The notes: a model not told the origin generated them from the letters alone. Positions 50,161 through 59,732 are shown, counted from the first letter of the stretch. The stretch is DNA of 64,000 nucleotides from Sporolactobacillus vineae DSM 21990 = SL153 (GCF_000377985.1 NZ_KB899044.1:186001-250000); one strand, 5' to 3'. Translations and numbers: made by a program.

Positions 50161-51375
50161 ATGAAAAAAGCCGGCTGGCAGCCCCTATGGTTCATCCTGC
50201 CCACTTTACTTTTCATTGCTGTGTTCTCCATCTGGCCGATCATCCAGTCGTTCACCTATACCTTTTTCGACTATCAGCTGAACAATCAGCAGAAGTCCGG
50301 CCTCTACCTGAGCGATCGCTACAATTTCGATCTGTTCAATGAGACGCAGACCTACGTGAAACTGTTCATGTCCGAAGACCGGCCGCACGTGACTGCCGAA
50401 GCCGACCGCGCCAGGATTGACGGCGTGCTGAAACAGGTTGATGCGGCCAATCAACAGTTCAAAGGAAAAGTGAAGATTCAGAAGATCAGCAGTGCGGAGG
50501 AAAAACAGCTGAGCGCACTGGACGGACGCGTAACCTCTGTCGTTCAGCAGATTAACAGCAAATATAAAACACCGAACGGCAAGAATCTGGCCCAAGTCAT
50601 CAAAGGTTATAAAGAAAGCTTTATCAAATCCAATTTCATCGGTTTCCGCGGCTATGCACAGGCACTGACCGACCCGAGACTGGGCAACGCGCTCTGGAAA
50701 ACAACCCTATTCACTGTTGTCTCTGTGTTCATCGAATTCGTCCTCGGCCTGTTCCTGGCGATGATCATGAATAAGGCGATCCGCGGTCAGGGCTTTATCC
50801 GAACAACATCACTGATCCCCTGGGCGATTCCGACGGCAGTGGCCGCCTTGATGTGGAGCTATCTGTATGACGGCTCAAGCGGGATCGTCGCAAACTTTTT
50901 CGAAAAAATCGGTCTGGTGGGGAACTCAAGCGACCTGCTGCTCTCGGCAGGGGGGGCGATGGTTTCGACGATTATTGCCGATGTCTGGAAAACCACCCCG
51001 TATATGGCGATTCTTCTGCTTGCCGGGCTGCAGAACATACCGGAGTCCATCTATGAAGCGGCGGATATTGACGGCGCAAATAAATGGCAGCGCTTCTTCC
51101 GGGTCACTCTGCCGATGCTGAAGCCGGCGATTCTGGTCGCCCTTCTGTTCCGGACGCTCGATGCGTTCCGGGTGTTCGATTTGATCTACGTATTGACTAA
51201 CGGCGGTCCCGGCGGGGCGACGGAATCATTGTCGCTGTATGCCTACAAGACGATGTTCGGCCAGACAAATTTCGGATACGGTTCAGTCATCGTCATGCTG
51301 ATGTTTGTCTGCGTCGCCATCATTGCCGTCATCTTTGTCAAAGTGCTGGGAACCAATCTCATGGATAAAAATTAG
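50161..51375 (+). CDS. Sugar ABC transporter permease, MalF-like with large extracytoplasmic insertion
   Basis: 404 residues. Helix 1 spans about 7-33; residues about 40-165 form a charged loop between helices 1 and 2 (FNETQTYVKLFMSED, ISSAEEKQLSALDG, SKYKTPNGKNLAQV), where typical two-component sugar permeases of about 290 residues have almost none. The rest has the usual helices and the EAA motif EAADIDGANKWQRFFRVTLPM (about 300-320). The loop recalls the P2 domain of E. coli MalF, which contacts the binding protein. Start ATG at 50161 after AGCGAGGG. It pairs with the 51388 gene. No ATPase gene is in the locus, so a shared MsmK/MalK-type ATPase is likely. Confidence 0.9.
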   Translation: MKKAGWQPLWFILPTLLFIAVFSIWPIIQSFTYTFFDYQLNNQQKSGLYLSDRYNFDLFNETQTYVKLFMSEDRPHVTAEADRARIDGVLKQVDAANQQFKGKVKIQKISSAEEKQLSALDGRVTSVVQQINSKYKTPNGKNLAQVIKGYKESFIKSNFIGFRGYAQALTDPRLGNALWKTTLFTVVSVFIEFVLGLFLAMIMNKAIRGQGFIRTTSLIPWAIPTAVAALMWSYLYDGSSGIVANFFEKIGLVGNSSDLLLSAGGAMVSTIIADVWKTTPYMAILLLAGLQNIPESIYEAADIDGANKWQRFFRVTLPMLKPAILVALLFRTLDAFRVFDLIYVLTNGGPGGATESLSLYAYKTMFGQTNFGYGSVIVMLMFVCVAIIAVIFVKVLGTNLMDKN

Positions 51376-51387
51376 AAGGTGAGAATC

Positions 51388-52221
51388 GTGAAGAAAACGA
51401 AACTGAGAACCCACTGGCTAGGCGCCGCATTGATCGTTGTCTTTCTTTTCGGCATGATTTTCCCTTTCTTCTGGATTCTGATCACCTCGTTCAAACCGGA
51501 TGGGGAAATCTTCGGCGATGGTGCGTTCCGGATTTTTGCGCAGCATCCGACGCTGAACGCGTATTATGAAGTACTTTTTAATAAAAATATTCTCACTTCG
51601 GTCCGTAACAGTCTGATTGTTGCGACGACAACTACGGTGTATATCATCGTGATCGCTACATTTACGGCCTACGCGATTTCCCGGTTCCGCTTCCCGGGAA
51701 AGAACCTCTTGCTCGGGCTCATTCTGGCTGTTTCCATGTTCCCGCAGATGATCGTGGTCGGACCTGTGTACAATATGTTTCTCAATCTTCATCTGACGAA
51801 CAGTTTTGCCGTGGTCCTGCCCTATTCGACGATCACACTGCCGATTGCCGTATGGATTCTCGTCACACATTTCAACCAGATCCCGATCGCTCTGGAAGAG
51901 TCGGCGAAAATCGACGGGGCGTCGCCGCTGCAAATCCTCTACAAGATTGTCTTTCCGCTGGCCGCACCGGGCGTTTTCACCACAGCGATTATTGTCTTTA
52001 TCGCCGCCTGGAACGAGTTCCTCCTGACGATTACCCTTAACTCGGATTCGGCGTATCATACCGTCCCGGTGGCCATCTCCTTCCTGAGAACGCAGTTCCA
52101 GATTCTCTGGAGCGAGGTCTCGGCTGCGACGGTCATCGTTACGATCCCGACACTCGTGATCGTCCTGCTCTTCCAGAAGAAGATCGTGTCCGGACTGACC
52201 AGCGGCGGCGTCAAAGAATAA
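51388..52221 (+). CDS. Sugar ABC transporter permease, MalG-like
   Basis: 277 residues from GTG at 51388, with AAGGTGAG upstream (an in-frame GTG at 51379 is the alternative). Six predicted helices. The EAA loop is EESAKIDGASPLQILYKIVFPL (about 180-201), followed by AAPGVFTTAIIVFIAAWNEFLL, the usual MalG C-terminal signature. It forms a heterodimer with the upstream permease in the membrane. It is spaced 21 bp from the GH65 phosphorylase gene and so is in the same operon. Confidence 0.92.
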   Translation: MKKTKLRTHWLGAALIVVFLFGMIFPFFWILITSFKPDGEIFGDGAFRIFAQHPTLNAYYEVLFNKNILTSVRNSLIVATTTTVYIIVIATFTAYAISRFRFPGKNLLLGLILAVSMFPQMIVVGPVYNMFLNLHLTNSFAVVLPYSTITLPIAVWILVTHFNQIPIALEESAKIDGASPLQILYKIVFPLAAPGVFTTAIIVFIAAWNEFLLTITLNSDSAYHTVPVAISFLRTQFQILWSEVSAATVIVTIPTLVIVLLFQKKIVSGLTSGGVKE

Positions 52222-52242
52222 CAGATAAGGAGTCTGTAGCTG

Positions 52243-54528
52243 ATGAACTGGACCATTTCGAATCAATCTCTGGATCCGCAACAATTGCTTGTCAATGAGA
52301 GCCTCTTTTCACTCGGCAACGGCTATCTCGGCGTGCGCGGCAACTTTGAGGAAGGTTACCCTGAAGGCGTTCCGACGATCCGTGGAACATACATCAACGC
52401 CTTCCATGACCTTGCAGCCATTCACTACGGGGAAAAAGCATTCGGCTACCCGGAAGTCCGGCAAAAACTGATGAACCTTATCGACGCCCAGACGATCAGG
52501 CTCTATCTGGACGACGAAACGCAGCCTTTTTCGCTCTTCTCAGGGGATGTGGTACACTTCGAACGCACGCTCGATCTGCAGTATGGGTTCAGCGAACGCC
52601 TGATCCAGTGGCACTCACCGGCCGGCCGTGAAATCATGATCCGGTTCCGGCGGCTCGTATCCTTTGTCCGCCGCGAACTGTTCGCCATCGAAGTGACTGT
52701 AGAGCCAGTGAATTTTTCCGGCCGGCTGAAGATTGTTTCAACGGTGAACGGCGATGTCGAAAATTTTTCCGATGCCTCCGACTCGCGGGTCGCATCGGAG
52801 GATGAAGCGCACCTTGATGTGTTGTCGGCGAGAAATGACGGGGCAGTCAGTCTGGTTACCGATCAGGCACATACATCAAAACGAAAGGTTTCCTGCGCCG
52901 CGTCACTAAACTTCTCCGTTCCGGCAGAGACGCAGCTGGCCGTTTTGCCGGGGTCGGTGGAAACGAGTGCAACCGTCGCTCTGAACGGCCCGGTGACGGT
53001 AATCAAGAAAACAATTTATACTGATTCATTGCGGCATGGTCAGCAGACCGAACAAACGGCCGCGGCGCTCCTGCGAGGACTGGATCATGTACCTTTTTCT
53101 AAACTGCTGGAGGAGCAGCAAACTTACCTGGATCGGTTCTGGCGCCTGTCCGACGTCCGGATAACCGGCAGTCCGGCGCTGCAGACGGGGATCCGCTTCA
53201 ATCTGTATCAGCTGCTGCAGGCTGCCGGCAGAGATTCGGTCAGCAGCATCGCCGCGAAGGGATTATCCGGCGAAGGCTACGAAGGCCATTATTTCTGGGA
53301 TACGGAGATCTTCATGCTGCCGTTTTTTACACTGACCCAGCCGGAACTTGCGCGCGGGCTGCTCCTCTTCCGTTATGGACTGCTGGACAGTGCCCGGCGC
53401 CGGGCACGCGTGATGGGGCATCGCAAAGGGGCGCTGTTCCCGTGGCGAACCATTACCGGATCGGAATGTTCCGCCTTCTTCCCCGCCGGGACAGCCCAGT
53501 ACCACATCAATGCCGATATTGCCTACAGCTGCGTGCAGTATTATCTGGCGACGGGCGACGATGATTTTCTGGCTCGCTTCGGTGCGGAAATTCTATTTGA
53601 AACCGCCCGTGTCTGGATGGAAACAGGGCATTATCTGAACGGCTCATTCCGGGTTGACGGGGTGACCGGACCCGATGAATATACGGCGATCGTCGACAAT
53701 AATTACTACACGAATGCCATGGCAAAATATAATCTTTACTGGGCGGCAAAAGCCGCCGGCAATCTGAAAGCTGCGGATCCCGGCTGCTATACCCGGCTGT
53801 CGGAACGTTTGCAATTAACTGATCGCGAGCCGGAGGAATGGGCGCATGCGGCGAAGGCCATGTATCTGCCCTATGACCCGGAACGCGGCATCAATCCCCA
53901 GGACGATACGTTTCTTCAGAAGGCAGTCTGGAATTTTGCAGAGACGCCGCCGGGGAACTATCCGCTTCTCCTTCACTATCACCCGCTGACCCTTTACCGG
54001 TATCAGGTCTGCAAACAGGCAGACACCGTCCTCGCTCATTTTCTGCTCGAGGATGAACAGACACTTGAGACGATGCGCCGCTCATTCGACTACTACGAAA
54101 AGGTCACAACGCATGATTCGTCCCTGTCGACCTGCATCTTCAGCATCATGGCCGCCCGGCTCGGCGACACCGGGAAAGCCTATGACTACTTCAAGACCGC
54201 CGCCCGCATCGACCTGGACAACACCCAGGGAAATACGCGGGACGGGCTTCATCTGGCCAATATCGGCGGCACCTGGATGGCGATCGTCTTCGGCTTTGCC
54301 GGCGTCCGTATCAAAGAAAACGGCCTGTCCCTCAGACCTGTGCTCCCGTCAGCCTGGAAGGGTTACGCATTTCGGCTGGTTTATCATGGTCGCGTGCTCT
54401 CTGTATCCGTAGCCGGCGAACAGCTGGAGCTTCAGCTGACTGAGGGAAGCCGCCTCTCTTTCAAGCTTTACGATCAGCCGGTTGAACTGAAAAGCGGACA
54501 GACAGCCGTATTCCCGCTGCACCGATAA
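52243..54528 (+). CDS. Glycoside hydrolase family 65 disaccharide phosphorylase
   Basis: 761 residues; ATG with TAAGGAG upstream. GH65 architecture: N-terminal beta-sandwich (about 1-270; NESLFSLGNGYLGVRGNFEE at 18-37), linker helices, an (alpha/alpha)6 barrel (about 310-670) and a small C-terminal sheet. The catalytic acid lies in RVDGVTGPDEYTAIVDNNYY (Glu about 479), with the partner motif GYEGHYFWDTEIFMLPF (about 345-361). Phosphate-site residues NTQGNTRDGLHLANIGGTW (about 660-678) are present. It splits an alpha-glucosyl disaccharide to beta-glucose-1-phosphate; maltose, trehalose, kojibiose and nigerose specificity cannot be separated by eye. No beta-phosphoglucomutase gene follows in this window. 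Confidence 0.92.
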   Translation: MNWTISNQSLDPQQLLVNESLFSLGNGYLGVRGNFEEGYPEGVPTIRGTYINAFHDLAAIHYGEKAFGYPEVRQKLMNLIDAQTIRLYLDDETQPFSLFSGDVVHFERTLDLQYGFSERLIQWHSPAGREIMIRFRRLVSFVRRELFAIEVTVEPVNFSGRLKIVSTVNGDVENFSDASDSRVASEDEAHLDVLSARNDGAVSLVTDQAHTSKRKVSCAASLNFSVPAETQLAVLPGSVETSATVALNGPVTVIKKTIYTDSLRHGQQTEQTAAALLRGLDHVPFSKLLEEQQTYLDRFWRLSDVRITGSPALQTGIRFNLYQLLQAAGRDSVSSIAAKGLSGEGYEGHYFWDTEIFMLPFFTLTQPELARGLLLFRYGLLDSARRRARVMGHRKGALFPWRTITGSECSAFFPAGTAQYHINADIAYSCVQYYLATGDDDFLARFGAEILFETARVWMETGHYLNGSFRVDGVTGPDEYTAIVDNNYYTNAMAKYNLYWAAKAAGNLKAADPGCYTRLSERLQLTDREPEEWAHAAKAMYLPYDPERGINPQDDTFLQKAVWNFAETPPGNYPLLLHYHPLTLYRYQVCKQADTVLAHFLLEDEQTLETMRRSFDYYEKVTTHDSSLSTCIFSIMAARLGDTGKAYDYFKTAARIDLDNTQGNTRDGLHLANIGGTWMAIVFGFAGVRIKENGLSLRPVLPSAWKGYAFRLVYHGRVLSVSVAGEQLELQLTEGSRLSFKLYDQPVELKSGQTAVFPLHR

Positions 54529-54621
54529 TAGCAAAAGATCCTGCTGAGTAAATATTGAGGGCAGGATCTTTTACTATTCTTTTCAATAAACTTCAGTGAA
54601 ACAATATTATTGATCACGCAC

Positions 54622-54732
54622 GTTGATTGGAGCTGAAGGTGCGCGAGCCAAGTGATACCCCACAGCGAGTGCAACAAGCGAGGAGGCTCACGGATCGCCC
54701 GCGGAAAGCGAGCACCTGCAGCGGAAATCAAC
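54622..54732. repeat. Bacillaceae-type palindromic intergenic repeat
   Basis: About 111 bp beginning GTTGATTGGAGCTGAAGGTGC and ending GCACCTGCAGCGGAAATCAAC; the two ends are inverted repeats matching at 17 of 21 positions. Inside are AGCGAGGAGGCTCACGG and GCCCGCGGAAAGCGAGC. I recall this type of sequence between genes in many Bacillaceae genomes. It lies between the GH65 and htpG 3' ends. A degenerate copy is at 8900-9045. Confidence 0.75.
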
Positions 54733-54763
54733 AGACAGTTTCACAGCATCCTTCACATTGGAG

Positions 54764-56647
54764 TTAATTCATTAATTTACAGATGTCATTGGCAAAAGCG
54801 ACGGGATCCTGAACCTGCAGTCCTTCAACCATCAACGCCTGATTATAGAGCAGGTTTGTGTAGAGACTGACCTTCTTCTCATCGTTCAGGTCAAAAGCGG
54901 CTTTCAATGCTTTAAACACGTTATGGTGTGTATTGATTTCGAGAATCTTATCCGCTTTAACCTGCTGATTGTTCGGCACCTGGTTAAGCACTTTCTCCAT
55001 CTCGATCGACACTTCGCCTTCTGTCGCGAAGCAGACCGGATGCGTCTTAAGCCGTTTCGATGCACGGACGTCCTTGACCTTATCCGACAGGATCTCTTTC
55101 ATTTTCCCGAACAGATCTTTATTCGCTTCATCTTCAGCCTTAGTTTCTTTCTTCTCTTCATCGTTTTCAAGGCCTAAATCACTGCTCGACACAGATTTAA
55201 ATTCTTTCTCTTTATAGGCATGCAGCATCTTGATGGCGAACTCATCGACATCGTCGGTAAAGTAGAGAATCTCATACCCTTTATCGGCGACAAGTTCGGT
55301 CTGCGGCAGTTTCTCAATCTTTTCATTCGACTGGCCGACCGCGTAATAGATATATTTCTGATCTGCCGGCATCCTTGAAACATATTCGTCCAGTGTGACA
55401 TTCTTCTTCTCGGTCGATGAATAGAACAGCAGCAGATCCTGCAGTTCATCCTTATGGGCACCGTAGTCCATATAGCAGCCGTATTTCAGCTGACGTCCGA
55501 AAGCCTTGAAGAATTTCTCATACTTCTCCCGGTCTTCCTTTAGCAGTTTCTCCAGCTGTTTCTGAATTTTATGATTGATATTCTTGGCGATCAGCTGCAG
55601 CTTGCGGTCGTGCTGCAGAATCTCACGGGAAATATTGAGTGAAATATCCTCAGAATCCACCAGACCTTTGACAAAACTGAAGTAATCCGGGAGCAGTTCG
55701 GCACACTTTTCCATGATCAGGACACCGCCGGAATAAAGTTCCAGGCCTTTTTCATAATCCTTCGAATAGTAATCAAACGGAATATTCTCCGGGATGTAGA
55801 GAATCGCATGATAGCGGACGGTACCGTCAACCTGGATGTTGAGATAATCCAGCGGCTTGTCGTAGCCGTAATGCTTCTCCGTATAGAAATTCTCGTAATC
55901 TTCGTCTTTCAGTTCATTCTTATTCTTGCGCCAGATCGGAACCATGCTGTTAACCGTCTGAATCTCTTTGGTTTCTTCGGTTTCTTTCTCATTGTCTTTC
56001 TTCGGTTTATAGACGGTCACTTCCATTTTGATTGGGTAGCGGATGAAGTCGGAATATTTCTTAATGATCGCTTTCAGTTTATATTCTTCAAGAAATTCAC
56101 TGTACTTCTCATCGTCTGTATCTTCCTTAAGTTTCAGGATCACGTCGGTTCCGATGCTGTCCTTCTCGCATGGGTCGATCGTATAGCCGTCGGCACCGGA
56201 CGATTCCCATTTATAAGCCTGATCGCTGCCGAGCGCCTTGGTCATCACCGTGACTTTGTCAGCAACCATGAATGCCGAATAGAAACCGACACCGAACTGG
56301 CCGATGATGTCGTGCCCGTCCTTCGCGTCGTTGGCATGTTTAAAATTGAACGAACCGCTCTGCGCGATCGTACCAAGATTATTCTCGAGTTCATCCTGAG
56401 TCATCCCGATGCCGGTATCGGAAACGGTTAATGTCCGGTTCTTCTTGTCGGCCGTAATCTGAATGTAGTAGTCATCTTTGTTAAAATTCAGACTCGTATC
56501 CGCGAGTGCCTTATAATAGATCTTATCAATGGCATCACTGCTGTTTGAAATAATCTCTCTCAGAAATATTTCCTTCTGAGAATAAATCGAATGGATCATC
56601 ATATCGAGCAGTTTTTTCGATTCTGCTTTAAATTCTTTCGTCGGCAT
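54764..56647 (-). CDS. htpG: Molecular chaperone Hsp90 (HtpG)
   Basis: 627 residues. The N-terminal GHKL ATPase shows [18 protein letters not shown] (about 26-43), [20 protein letters not shown] (about 75-94) and [17 protein letters not shown] (about 114-130). The middle domain has [21 protein letters not shown] and [19 protein letters not shown], and the C-terminal dimerisation domain completes it. ATP-dependent cytosolic chaperone. Length and motifs are complete. A perfect CIRCE operator lies 54 bp upstream, so HrcA control is expected. Confidence 0.96.
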   Translation of the reverse strand: MPTKEFKAESKKLLDMMIHSIYSQKEIFLREIISNSSDAIDKIYYKALADTSLNFNKDDYYIQITADKKNRTLTVSDTGIGMTQDELENNLGTIAQSGSFNFKHANDAKDGHDIIGQFGVGFYSAFMVADKVTVMTKALGSDQAYKWESSGADGYTIDPCEKDSIGTDVILKLKEDTDDEKYSEFLEEYKLKAIIKKYSDFIRYPIKMEVTVYKPKKDNEKETEETKEIQTVNSMVPIWRKNKNELKDEDYENFYTEKHYGYDKPLDYLNIQVDGTVRYHAILYIPENIPFDYYSKDYEKGLELYSGGVLIMEKCAELLPDYFSFVKGLVDSEDISLNISREILQHDRKLQLIAKNINHKIQKQLEKLLKEDREKYEKFFKAFGRQLKYGCYMDYGAHKDELQDLLLFYSSTEKKNVTLDEYVSRMPADQKYIYYAVGQSNEKIEKLPQTELVADKGYEILYFTDDVDEFAIKMLHAYKEKEFKSVSSSDLGLENDEEKKETKAEDEANKDLFGKMKEILSDKVKDVRASKRLKTHPVCFATEGEVSIEMEKVLNQVPNNQQVKADKILEINTHHNVFKALKAAFDLNDEKKVSLYTNLLYNQALMVEGLQVQDPVAFANDICKLMN

Positions 56648-56700
56648 AGATCTCTCTCCTTCTGGCCAATCGTATGTAACAATCCCATCCGTTCCTCAAA

Positions 56701-56727
56701 TTAGCACTCATAATGTTTGAGTGCTAA
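56701..56727 (-). promoter_or_regulatory. CIRCE operator (HrcA binding site) of htpG
   Basis: TTAGCACTC, 9-bp spacer, GAGTGCTAA: an exact match to the CIRCE consensus, located 54-80 bp before the htpG start. Confidence 0.97.
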
Positions 56728-56861
56728 CACAATAAATTTATATCTCAATGGTGCGCATTTGTCAACTTGAAACCGGCAACTGACGCTTCTCTGAACCGTT
56801 TACAGCCAGTTCAATCAATGCTACTATGAGGCGTAGATGACAGATCAACGGAGAGAGCGAA

Positions 56862-57515
56862 ATGATGAAAACCTTCTATATCGTCCGGCACGGTGAGACG
56901 ATTCTTAATCTATTAAACCGCGCTCAAGGCTGGGCGGATTCGCCGCTGACCCGAAAAGGTGTCGGGCAGGCGGCCAATCTTGGAAAAACGATTGCGGAAA
57001 CCCCGATTACTTTCGATGAAGCCTACACAAGCGATTCCGGACGGGCAAGAGAAACAGCCCGTCTGGTCCTCGATCACTCAGGTAACGGATCCGTTCCCCT
57101 GCATGAGACAGAGACCTTGCGTGAAGCCGCATTCGGCAGCTATGAGGGCAGCAATAACGATCAGATGTGGGGTGACGCCGGCCGGGCAGCGGGAATTGAA
57201 GGAATGACCCGCAAATCGCCGATCGACTTGAAAATCAAGGCGATCGCCGGTATTAAACAACTGGATCAGATCGATTACGCAGAAGACTTCGAAACAATCC
57301 GGACCAGAATCGAGAAACTGAGAGACAGGCTGACGACGACGGAAGGTCAATCTGTCCTGCTTGTCTCCCACTCGCTGCTGATCTGCTGCATCCTCCATGT
57401 CCTGTTTCCGGACGGGCTTAAAATTGATCGCGTGCCGAACGCCAGTGTGACGAAGATCCATTATGCCGATCATGCGTTCCACCTTGACTACATTGGCCGA
57501 ACCCGGCAGCTGTAA
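56862..57515 (+). CDS. Histidine phosphatase superfamily protein (phosphoglycerate mutase-like)
   Basis: 217 residues; the start is a double ATG after GGAGAGAG. The catalytic RHGET motif (YIVRHGETILN, about 7-16) is followed by AYTSDSGRARETARLVLDH (about 52-70), FGSYEGSNNDQMWG with the proton-donor glutamate (about 92-105), and VLLVSHSLLICCILH with the second catalytic histidine (about 168-182). Substrate is not evident (broad phosphatase or PGM-like). It is a single-gene unit with its own terminator. Confidence 0.88.
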   Translation: MMKTFYIVRHGETILNLLNRAQGWADSPLTRKGVGQAANLGKTIAETPITFDEAYTSDSGRARETARLVLDHSGNGSVPLHETETLREAAFGSYEGSNNDQMWGDAGRAAGIEGMTRKSPIDLKIKAIAGIKQLDQIDYAEDFETIRTRIEKLRDRLTTTEGQSVLLVSHSLLICCILHVLFPDGLKIDRVPNASVTKIHYADHAFHLDYIGRTRQL

Positions 57516-57559
57516 TACGTACCGAACTTTTAAAGAATTAATCCATAAACGCCATAGGA

Positions 57560-57607
57560 CGCAGTGAAGAGGAACAGGGCCTTCCCGGCTTTGCTCCTCT
57601 TCACTAT
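57560..57607 (+). terminator. Long hairpin terminator, probably bidirectional
   Basis: CAGTGAAGAGGA and TCCTCTTCACT flank an inner hairpin (GGGCC/CGGC). It lies between the histidine phosphatase and dhaM 3' ends. Confidence 0.7.
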
Positions 57608-57627
57608 AACCTTAGAAAGCAGACTGT

Positions 57628-58002
57628 TTATTTTATTTTCAGCGGCTCAAGCTGTTTCTTTACTTCATCAATCGAAACACCGGCCTGCAGCAATGCAGAA
57701 GCGGTATAAGCGCTTTCGATAAAAGCTGTATCAAAAATTGTGATCGGTTTCTCCGACACTTCTTTAACCATTTCCAGGTTCATTTTGGAACTGCCGAGAT
57801 CATAAAAGGCAAGAATTTCTTCCGCCTTATTGGCATTGACTGCGGCCTGGATCTTATCAAAACTGCTGCCGATCCCGTCGTCATCTGTTCCGCCTGCTGT
57901 GGTGATCGAGACATCCCTGGCCACTTCATTCAGCAGTAAGGACAAACCGTCAACGATCTTTGAGACGTGCGACACAAGAAGTACCCCATATTTTCGGGTC
58001 AT
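57628..58002 (-). CDS. dhaM: Dihydroxyacetone kinase phosphotransfer subunit (PTS EIIA-like)
   Basis: 124 residues from ATG at 58002, with GGGAGG upstream and a 4-bp overlap with dhaL. A mannose-type EIIA domain: YGVLLVSHVSKIVDGLSLLL (phospho-accepting His about 11), TTAGGTDDDGIGSSFDKI, and ILAFYDLGSSKMNLEM. DhaM takes phosphate from HPr of the PTS and passes it to ADP bound on DhaL. It is the single-domain form usual in Bacillota, not the three-domain E. coli form. Confidence 0.93.
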   Translation of the reverse strand: MTRKYGVLLVSHVSKIVDGLSLLLNEVARDVSITTAGGTDDDGIGSSFDKIQAAVNANKAEEILAFYDLGSSKMNLEMVKEVSEKPITIFDTAFIESAYTASALLQAGVSIDEVKKQLEPLKIK

Positions 58003-58583
58003 AAAATGCCTCCCGCAATCAGACACTTAAACAGATAGCCGCTGGACATCGCTCCGGGATCAATATGTCCGACGGAACGGTCTCCTAGATATGATGCGCG
58101 GCCCTTTTTGGCTTTTAATGGCGCTGTTGCCTGCACCGCCTGATCGATCACGGCATCGGTCAGTTTTCCTTCCTTTAATGCATGCAGAACCGTCAGCCAG
58201 ACGTCGACCATCGTTTTATCGCCGGGTTCGGCTTTTCCCCGCTTCTGAATGCCGTCCGCACCCGCCTGAACGATGGAAGTAAGGTCGGTATCGGCGTTTC
58301 CTGCTTCTTTGGCCATGCCGATCAATGCTGAACCATACAAAGGGCCCGACGCACCGCCAATTTTACTGAGCAGCGACATTGCGGCTGTCTTCAGAACATC
58401 CTGCACGGTTCCAAAATTTTGCTTGCCCAGCGCTTCTTTCATTGCAGCAGTACCGCGACTCATGTTCGCTCCGTGATCGCCGTCACCGATCGCCTGATCC
58501 AGTTCGCTCAGGTAATCTTTTTCAGCGGCAACCTTATCCGCGAACAGATCCAGCCACTTGATTGTATTTTCAACTGTGAGCAT
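57999..58583 (-). CDS. dhaL: Dihydroxyacetone kinase ADP-binding subunit
   Basis: 194 residues. The Mg/ADP-binding motif AIGDGDHGANMSRG (Asp about 34 and 36, His 37) is followed by GGASGPLYGSALIGM (about 76-90), GDKTMVDVWLTVLHAL (about 121-136) and GRASYLGDRSVGHIDPGAMSS (about 157-177). All typical DhaL positions are intact. It lies 19 bp after dhaK and overlaps dhaM by 4 bp, forming the dhaKLM operon. Confidence 0.95.
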   Translation of the reverse strand: MLTVENTIKWLDLFADKVAAEKDYLSELDQAIGDGDHGANMSRGTAAMKEALGKQNFGTVQDVLKTAAMSLLSKIGGASGPLYGSALIGMAKEAGNADTDLTSIVQAGADGIQKRGKAEPGDKTMVDVWLTVLHALKEGKLTDAVIDQAVQATAPLKAKKGRASYLGDRSVGHIDPGAMSSGYLFKCLIAGGIL

Positions 58584-58602
58584 TGTTGTTCCTCCCTCAA
58601 AT

Positions 58603-59595
58603 TTACCAGGCTGTTGTTTCCACAGGTACGTTGAGCCAGTCGAGCCACTGATCCTGTTTCAGATGGAACAGGGTCAGGGAGATACCTGCCATATCCAGAG
58701 ATGTCATGTAACTGCCGACTTTTCTGAAGGGAAGTTCGATCTTATCCTTTGTCAGGATTTCAGAGACATCATTTGCAAAAATATATTGTTCCATTAACGG
58801 TGTTGCTCCGAGTCCGTTCACAAGAATGGCATACCGATCGCTGGCATTCCATTTGAATGCGTCACGCAGCTTATCGGTAAGTTCCTTGGCAATCTCTTTT
58901 GAAGACTTAATCGGTTCGCGCCGGTAGCCCGGCTCCCCATGGATCCCGACACCGTATTCCATTTCATTATCCTTGAGCACAAATCCCGGTTTTCCGGACT
59001 CCGGAACCGTCCCTGCCGAAAGCGCAACACCAATGGTTTTAATCGATGAGATGACCTGATCGCCGAGATCTTTTAACTCATTCAGCGACAGTCCGGCTTC
59101 CGCCGCGGCCCCCATCATTTTATGAACAAGAATCGTTCCGGCGACGCCGCGTTTCCCGGCGGTATAAGTGCTGTCTTCAACGGCAATATCATCATCGACG
59201 ACGATATGTTTTACCTCGATATGATCCATCGACGCCAGGTCTTCAGCCATTTCGAAATTCATGATGTCTCCGGAATAGTTCTTAATGACCAGCAGGACAC
59301 CTGCACCCTGATTCGCTTCCTTGATGGCAGCAGCAATCTGGTCGGGCGTCGGTGAGGTAAATACAGGTCCGCAAACCGCTGCGGCAAGCATCCCTGATCC
59401 CACAAATCCTGCGTGGGTGGGTTCATGCCCGCTGCCGCCGCCACTGACGACAGCCACTTTTCCTTCTGATTTCTGCTTTCTCAAAATGACGTTCGTGCCC
59501 GGCAATCGCCTGATCAGCGATGCACTGGTGAAAACCAGGCCGTCAAGCATCTCATCGACGACATCCTCTGGCTTATTGATGATTTTTTTCAACAA
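58603..59595 (-). CDS. dhaK: Dihydroxyacetone kinase substrate-binding subunit
   Basis: 330 residues. The substrate loop GGGSGHEPTHAGFVG (about 52-66), KNYSGDIMNFEMA (Asp about 110) and GVGIHGEPGYRRE, whose His219 forms the covalent hemiaminal with dihydroxyacetone, are all present. First gene of dhaK-dhaL-dhaM. A cre-like site lies about 50 bp upstream of the start, which would repress the operon on preferred sugars; no DhaS/DhaR regulator gene is in view. Confidence 0.95.
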   Translation of the reverse strand: MLKKIINKPEDVVDEMLDGLVFTSASLIRRLPGTNVILRKQKSEGKVAVVSGGGSGHEPTHAGFVGSGMLAAAVCGPVFTSPTPDQIAAAIKEANQGAGVLLVIKNYSGDIMNFEMAEDLASMDHIEVKHIVVDDDIAVEDSTYTAGKRGVAGTILVHKMMGAAAEAGLSLNELKDLGDQVISSIKTIGVALSAGTVPESGKPGFVLKDNEMEYGVGIHGEPGYRREPIKSSKEIAKELTDKLRDAFKWNASDRYAILVNGLGATPLMEQYIFANDVSEILTKDKIELPFRKVGSYMTSLDMAGISLTLFHLKQDQWLDWLNVPVETTAW

Positions 59596-59644
59596 TACTC
59601 ACCCTTTTCACTGAATGTCCCTTTACTCCAATATCATCATAGTG

Positions 59645-59658
59645 CGGAAGCGCTTGCT
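59645..59658 (-). promoter_or_regulatory. cre-like (CcpA) site upstream of dhaK
   Basis: CGGAAGCGCTTGCT has the perfect AAGCGCTT core of cre sites but two mismatches to the TGWAARCGYTWNCW consensus, both in the outer left arm. It lies 50-63 bp before dhaK. Confidence 0.5.
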
Positions 59659-59683
59659 TGTCCAATTCATTACAGTTTATTCC

Positions 59684-59713
59684 AAAAAAGACCAGGCTAT
59701 TCAGCCTGATCTT
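59684..59713 (-). terminator. Rho-independent terminator of alaR-alaT
   Basis: On the minus strand, AAGATCAGGCT, loop GAAT, AGCCTGGTCTT is followed by TTTTGG; one internal mismatch. Confidence 0.8.
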
Positions 59714-59732
59714 CAGCACACATGGTTAATCA

